Source: CAYXDO01 sp964463485 (GTDB lineage: Bacteria > Myxococcota > Kuafuiibacteriia > Kuafuiibacteriales > Kuafuiibacteriaceae). From it: 36,799 nt of DNA. Every line of letters starts with the position of its first letter. The first letter of the stretch is position 1. The position numbers and the translations under genes are program-made. A model generated the notes under the pieces. That model ran no database searches and had not been told where the DNA came from. It saw nothing but the letters and a program-made list of their open reading frames with translations. The stretch is taken from contig CAYXDO010000106.1 of the NCBI GenBank assembly GCA_964463485.1, forward strand, positions 1-36,799, read 5' to 3'. Shown piece by piece: positions 32,357-36,799 of this stretch.

Positions 32357-34897
32357 TCAGCGGCCAGCCGGACTCACCTCGAAAGCGTATCCGTCCGACG
32401 TGCCGAGCAGGACGCCATCGGCACGCGGCGCGGCCGCGGTGACCCTGGCCGGATCGAGGCGCGCCCTGCGTCCTCCGCCCACGAGGTGCGCGGAGGACTC
32501 GAAGACCGCATAGAGTCCTTCCTTCGATCTGAGCAAGTAGCGTGGGCTCTTACTCTCGAGCCCGGCCGGCGAAGCCGTGGCCACGTTGCCGGAGTCATCC
32601 TCGAGACGCGGCTCTCGCTCCCCGGGCAAGAGCCAAACGAGACGCCCTGTCTCCTCCTCGCCTCGGACTTGGCCGTCGAGCAGCACCGCCCTCACATCAG
32701 CGCACTCGCTGAAGGCCACACCGACTCGTTCGCGTTTCGTGGCTGGCAGAAAGATGCGGTCGGCCCGCGGCCGGGATGAGTAGGCGTCGATTTCGACCGT
32801 CGTCATCAAACAACCCACGGCGAGGCTCCCACCAAGACCGCCGCTGACCGAGTCCCACAGCTGAGCCGTGGTTCGGGCGCCGCCGCAGACAAAATGCGGG
32901 TGAATGGGTTGCTCGACCTCGACAGTGTTTGGATCATCCCACCCCACCTCCACGGGCTCGACCTCTCCGTCTCGGACGACCAACAGCCGCTGGTCGGAGC
33001 ACGTCACCGCAAAGTGGTCCGGGCCAACCTCGGCGACTCCGGTGGGTTCACACGAGGCCTCTGATCCAGCCGACCGAATTTCTTCCGTGGTCAGCCCGGG
33101 CCACGAAATCCGGCTCAACCAAAACGCGCCGTCGAAGCCAGTCAGCGCGGCGCCCGCCCGGACACTATCCCGTGTACCTGTCACCAAGCCGACCGGCAGA
33201 GTCGGACTGTGAGTCTCGATGACCTCAGCCTCCAGAATATCGAGCTGGCGGTCTCGGAATACGAGGAGGGCCTCGCCCGTGTCGACGATCGCGCGAACCG
33301 TGCTGGCGACCGCGTGGGTCTCGAGCGCCCGGAACCCGTCATCGAGCAGAAAAGCGGCCGACGGTGTGAGGACCACCCGCGTGCCGAAGTCGAGCGCCTC
33401 GAAGCGGGTGAGCTCTTCGACGCCGAATCGCTCACGCGAAGGCTCGAGCTCGTCGACACATCCGGAAGGGCTGCATCGAGCGGCGAGTCCTCCCTCACCG
33501 ACCATCGAGAAGCCTCCTTCGAGCTCGACCAGGCTTCCGCAGGGCATGTCGAGGTCCGCCTGCCACAGGAGCTCTGGGAGGTCCGACCAACTCAGCGACA
33601 GGAAATGAATCGTGCTCGTTCGCTCGCCCCTCGGCCGGCAGTAGGCGAGGTTGCGTTCCATGAGGAGCGCGCTCGCGATTCCAGGCCCGACGTCATCGAG
33701 CCGAATGAGGAAAAAGCGAGTCGTTCCCAACTCACCCTCGATGAGGCCAAAGGCGCTTGGGCCTCGTCGTTGGACCGTAGCGCTCGAGCTCGCCGACCGA
33801 ATCCCCGCCAGGTGATCCAGCCCCAAGAGCGTGCCTGGATTTTGCGCCAGCCAGGACCCATCCCGAGCGCGGACGAGCGCCGCGCGTCCCTCTCGAGCTT
33901 GGCCCCCATCGGTGAATGCCGGAATGCCTGCGGGCTCGACGGCGCGACACTCGAACGCTCGCCCTCGAAGCGTGCATGAGTGCAGGCTCGGGGTGTCATG
34001 CCACTCCGTAGTCAGCAGATAGGAGTCTGTCCGAACGTCGTACCGAAGCGACGTCGGCGTCTCGGGCACACCCGAGATCTCATCGATGGGTCTGAGCTCG
34101 ACGTCCAGCAACGTGGTGAGGCTCCGCTGCTGACTCGAGGACATGTCGACGCTCGAGACCACGAAGCCGCTCGGGCCGCCCGACGCGGCCAACACCGGGC
34201 CTGAGAACAACTTGCCGGCATGCAAGGCGTCGTCATGACGGATCCGCCGCGACCCGTTCTCGGAGAATAGGCCAATCGTCCCGTCGGCGAGCTCGGCGAT
34301 CGCCGAAATCGGCCACGGAAAGGGATCGAGCCCTATTCCTCGCACCTCCACGCCCACGCGCGGCGGGGCCGGAATCGTCGGAAGCGGACACGCGCACGCG
34401 TTTGGAAAGTCCAGACGAACGGAGCTGCGAATCGATTCCATGTCCACCGAGTCGCCACCGGAGGAAAATGCCCTTGCCTCCGCGAATTTCGGAATCGCAC
34501 AGCTCGCGCCATCGATGACTACGAGAGGGTCGCGGCCGCGCCGATCCGGACAACGCCGACAACTCCCGGCTGGCCAATCGGAGGACGTCCGTGCTGCTGA
34601 TGCTTCGTCAAGCGTCTCTTCGCCCAGCGGCCGGCCATCGATCCCCACGAGCTGATTCGCGGACAAGCGGAAGCTCACCACCGAGAAGCCTGATTCTGCT
34701 TCGATCTCGAACTCATCCCTTCCTCGAACGAGGTACGTGGCATGCACCTCGCGGCTAGGGGACACCACGGCGAATACGAGGAGATCATCGGGATCCGCTG
34801 CGATGTCGAGCTCGATGAGTTTGGAGCAACCGCCGAGCGCGGGCGTCAGGGCGGCCATCCCAATCACCGAGAAGCGCAGGATCGCTGCCCGCAGCAT
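32357..34897 (-). CDS. Large lipoprotein of unknown function
   Basis: An 846-residue product starting at ATG 34897, chosen because it gives a clean lipoprotein signal (MLRAAILRFSVIGMAALTPA, then LGGC). The mature part is beta-rich, with many short repeats of the kind VRVGxxLLVFRDRQLD and GGFSMVGEGGLAA, plus scattered cysteine pairs (GSCRRCPDRRG, ACACPLP, CSPSGC). This suggests an extended propeller-like surface protein, but no family was recognised. It is convergent with the second kinase gene, with 9 bp between the stops. No operon partner is adjacent. Confidence 0.75.
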   Translation of the reverse strand: MLRAAILRFSVIGMAALTPALGGCSKLIELDIAADPDDLLVFAVVSPSREVHATYLVRGRDEFEIEAESGFSVVSFRLSANQLVGIDGRPLGEETLDEASAARTSSDWPAGSCRRCPDRRGRDPLVVIDGASCAIPKFAEARAFSSGGDSVDMESIRSSVRLDFPNACACPLPTIPAPPRVGVEVRGIGLDPFPWPISAIAELADGTIGLFSENGSRRIRHDDALHAGKLFSGPVLAASGGPSGFVVSSVDMSSSQQRSLTTLLDVELRPIDEISGVPETPTSLRYDVRTDSYLLTTEWHDTPSLHSCTLRGRAFECRAVEPAGIPAFTDGGQAREGRAALVRARDGSWLAQNPGTLLGLDHLAGIRSASSSATVQRRGPSAFGLIEGELGTTRFFLIRLDDVGPGIASALLMERNLAYCRPRGERTSTIHFLSLSWSDLPELLWQADLDMPCGSLVELEGGFSMVGEGGLAARCSPSGCVDELEPSRERFGVEELTRFEALDFGTRVVLTPSAAFLLDDGFRALETHAVASTVRAIVDTGEALLVFRDRQLDILEAEVIETHSPTLPVGLVTGTRDSVRAGAALTGFDGAFWLSRISWPGLTTEEIRSAGSEASCEPTGVAEVGPDHFAVTCSDQRLLVVRDGEVEPVEVGWDDPNTVEVEQPIHPHFVCGGARTTAQLWDSVSGGLGGSLAVGCLMTTVEIDAYSSRPRADRIFLPATKRERVGVAFSECADVRAVLLDGQVRGEEETGRLVWLLPGEREPRLEDDSGNVATASPAGLESKSPRYLLRSKEGLYAVFESSAHLVGGGRRARLDPARVTAAAPRADGVLLGTSDGYAFEVSPAGR

Positions 34898-35487
34898 CAC
34901 CAGGATCCTGGCTTCGGAACCATCAGGGCCGGCCGCCGCGAGCGCTAGACCCGCCGCCGCCAACTGAGCTTCCGCCCCGGCCGTTCGCGGTGCCTCTCAG
35001 CAAGTCGTAACGCGTGCTCGGAGGTTCGTTGGGCTCGGTCATCTCGGCACTCTAACCTCGCCGGGCGAGCGTCGCCAGCAGTCTAGCCACGATGCGCCCC
35101 AAAGAGGAGAAGTCGAGCCACGAAGTGTATTCGATTGTCATGGCTCTGAAATCAGAGCTCGGGCCGAATTTTTGACGGGACCTACTCTCCAAATCTGCTG
35201 CAGCGTAGGAGATCAGTCCCTCGTGTTCTCGACCATGGCCGCCCCCACCAGGTGGGAATGCTGCCGCTGGGCCCACGGGCGCTGTTCTTCGCCGAAAGGC
35301 AGCGGCTCTTCCACACATGAGATGCCCTCCCCGAGCGTGCAGAGAGACGGGCGCGGACTCGGGGCACGACCCAACGCCCTTAGAGCTCGAACTTTCCGTC
35401 TTCGCACGCGACAATCGAATGCACGGCCGCATCCACTGGCTCGGTGAGCCGGCGCGGCCGCGTCTCGTCGATCAGGGGAGGAGTTAC
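34898..35487. other. Long intergenic region without a recognised gene
   Basis: About 590 bp upstream of the lipoprotein gene. A 39-codon minus-strand frame (35042-34923, starting MTEPNEPPSTRYDLL) and a longer minus frame ending SLGRIVARLLATLARRG (stop at 35052) are open, but neither resembles a known family. No clear promoter or hairpin stands out. Confidence 0.4.
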
Positions 35488-36378
35488 TTATTCGCGGACT
35501 TGCTTGGGCCTGCGCTTGTGCCTCCGCTTCTTCCCGTCGAAGAGCTCTGCTGCCGAGTTGCACGTCGCCGCTCGGCGGACCCATGTCTCGAGCAACTCGA
35601 TGTCCAAGGTGTCCCGAATCCTCGCCCGATCCAGCTCCGCAACCGCAAGCTGTCGTGCATCGAGGAACTGGAGAACGGCCCGGGCGAGCCCCTCGGCCTT
35701 TCCTCTCGCTTCGCCTCTCGCTTCGCCTCTCGCTTCGCCTCTCGCTTCGCCTCTCGCTTCTGCCTTCGCCTCACCGGCCGCGATGGCAGTGATGAGCACC
35801 GGGTTCTTCTTCGCGAGCAGCGCGCGGGCCATCGCGTCGTCGGCCCGCGCCGCTTCGAGCACGTCCTTGATGGACAACGGCGCGGCAAGAATGTGATCCA
35901 CGAGCTCCTCGGACCTCGCGTACTGGAACCACCTGTCGTCGGCGCGCGACCATTCGAGGAATCGCTTCTCACCGACGTCGATCCCGAAGATTCGCCGAAC
36001 GCCCCGCATACTCAGGCCGCGGGCCTTCTTGGCGGCATCGGAGTCGTCTTGGGAGCTCATGATCTCGAACGCGAGCTCCTCCAAGGCTCGGTCCTCGGTG
36101 TCCGGATCGATGCCTTCTCGGAAAACGCTGGCGTCTGGGGCAAAGTCACTGAAGACCGATGCCCGCGTGAGCATGTCGGCCGCGACGTCGTAGCCCTCCG
36201 CGACGCAGGCTTCGAGGAGAGCGGCGAGCTTGCTGTGGTACGTGGCGTGGACCGGCCCGGCTGCGTTCACGTAGCGAACTTCTCCTTCGATGATCTCGAA
36301 GCGCGTCCCAGGCATGACTAGGCGCTCGCTGGGCCCATAGACCCTCAGTTGCGCCTCCTGCTTCGGGGCTTGGACCAT
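35488..36378 (-). CDS. Uma2-family (PD-(D/E)XK-like) protein
   Basis: The 296-residue protein has the Uma2/DUF820 layout. It runs MPGTRFEIIEGEVRYVNAAG (about 22-41), a helix around H49 (YHSKLAALLEACVAEG), FAPDASVF (about 79-86), LAFEIMSSQ (about 100-108), a Lys-containing helix KKARGLSMRGVRRIFGIDVG, then the strand EKRFLEWSR. These correspond to the Asp, Glu and Lys positions of the PD-(D/E)XK-like fold. The nuclease activity of this family is mostly predicted. The C-terminal third adds a helix-rich tail with five tandem EARG units. It is monocistronic here. Confidence 0.8.
   Translation of the reverse strand: MVQAPKQEAQLRVYGPSERLVMPGTRFEIIEGEVRYVNAAGPVHATYHSKLAALLEACVAEGYDVAADMLTRASVFSDFAPDASVFREGIDPDTEDRALEELAFEIMSSQDDSDAAKKARGLSMRGVRRIFGIDVGEKRFLEWSRADDRWFQYARSEELVDHILAAPLSIKDVLEAARADDAMARALLAKKNPVLITAIAAGEAKAEARGEARGEARGEARGEARGKAEGLARAVLQFLDARQLAVAELDRARIRDTLDIELLETWVRRAATCNSAAELFDGKKRRHKRRPKQVRE
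35702..35761. repeat. Five 12-bp coding repeats (cctctcgcttcg)
   Basis: Five units at exact 12-bp steps, the last ending in t. On the minus strand they encode EARG repeats in the tail of the Uma2-like protein. Changes in copy number would preserve the reading frame. Confidence 0.95.
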
Positions 36379-36799
36379 GAACCGAGCTTAATGGGGAAGC
36401 GCGCCTGCGTCCAGCGAGTGGTGCTTACCTACCTACGTTGGTACATGGATAGGGTTTCATGTTCGGATTCGTTATCGACGAGCCCGAGCTTCAGGGTGAG
36501 TCGCTCCTGCGGCGCCAGAAAAACGCGAGCAAGGCTACTGTCCCATCCATCCATCCTGCAGCGGATGGATTCCGAGCGGTGCCGGGCACCGTCCCACCCG
36601 GGGCACCGTCCCACCTGGGCACCGTCCCACCCGAGGAGGGGCCCTGCCGATCGCCTCTCCGAGGTTGAGTGAGCGCCATCGAAGTCGCAGTGTCTCGAAG
36701 TTACTCGGCGAGGTTCTTGTCGTGAGCACTGATTTTCGGGATGAGGGTCTGATGAGTCGAATCGCCCCGAGGGCGTCGTCGAGAGCGGTGAGTCGGTGG
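36379..36799. other. Right-edge intergenic region
   Basis: No gene is recognised between the Uma2-like gene start and the window end. It holds the tandem repeat at 36584-36632 and a small hairpin (atccat / atggat, about 36549-36570). The final 60 bp has open frames in several phases, too short to assign. Confidence 0.4.
36584..36632. repeat. Three 16-bp tandem repeats (gggcaccgtcccaccc)
   Basis: Units start at 36584, 36601 and 36617 with near-identical sequence, preceded by ggtgccgggcacc, which can form a hairpin. Repeats of this gggcaccgtccca type are often seen near dispersed REP elements, but no REP-associated transposase is in the window. Confidence 0.75.

Noticed and set aside
34923..35042. 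39-codon frame MTEPNEPPSTRYDLL upstream of the large lipoprotein
   Set aside because: Too short and Gly-rich, without a family or a clear ribosome site; mentioned only in the intergenic entry.
35317..36321. 334-codon plus-strand open frame opposite the Uma2-like gene
   Set aside because: The minus strand has family motifs; the plus-strand product has none and its repeat FASR units are the antisense of EARG.

Overview
ORGANISM. The window looks like a high-GC chromosome fragment of a Myxococcota bacterium (class Polyangia or a close relative). This is inferred from gene content, not from a marker gene. It has Cys-rich secreted lipoproteins with Asp-rich linkers, an RCC1-propeller lipoprotein, two eukaryotic-type Ser/Thr kinases around a PEGA-like protein, an FG-GAP-like protein with a MYXO-CTERM-like tail, a CotH-family protein and a Uma2-type protein. 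No rRNA, tRNA or CRISPR array was recognised. A run of 100 N at 6109-6208 shows that this is a scaffolded assembly. LAYOUT. (1) 1-2334: a minus-strand von Willebrand A protein whose 5' end is out of frame by exactly one 10-bp tandem duplication, preceded by a REP-like hairpin. (2) 2615-10573: a polytopic membrane protein gene followed by a cotH gene, but the locus is split. A 572-bp block holding the 3' end of the membrane gene and the 5' end of cotH occurs twice, apparently identically (3356-3927 and 8215-8786). The DNA between the copies holds a scrambled and partly inverted cotH relic, a piece of a second CotH/metal-binding protein, a transposase relic, a 127-bp tandem repeat pair, an FGE-sulfatase-domain protein, a 10-bp minisatellite around the gap, and a small phage-like gene group. 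It is either a real insertion or duplication, or a misassembly. (3) 10580-17244: a Cys-rich lipoprotein gene diverging from a tight three-gene operon (Gld-type ATPase, permease-GldG fusion, DUF4340 protein) with two 4-bp ATGA overlaps. (4) 17245-20528: repeat-rich intergenic DNA, then a Wzx-like flippase and a glycosyltransferase, with a truncated DUF5989-like gene start between them. (5) 20694-25103: a minus-strand set of surface protein, outer-membrane-like protein and an orphan RecD helicase. (6) 25336-32347: a 14-repeat RCC1 lipoprotein whose start lies inside 12-bp repeats, then a kinase/PEGA/kinase gene group. (7) 32357-36799: a large lipoprotein of unknown function converging on the kinases, a Uma2-like protein with an in-frame 12-bp repeat, and repeat DNA at the right edge. 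HOW IT FITS TOGETHER. Most genes concern the cell envelope: export (Gld-type transporter), surface polysaccharide (flippase and glycosyltransferase), displayed lipoproteins and propellers, and membrane-anchored kinase signalling. The least ordinary parts are the duplicated and rearranged block at 3.3-8.8 kb, the recurring 10- and 12-bp tandem repeats at gene starts or inside genes, and the kinase-PEGA-kinase group beside a double-propeller lipoprotein.
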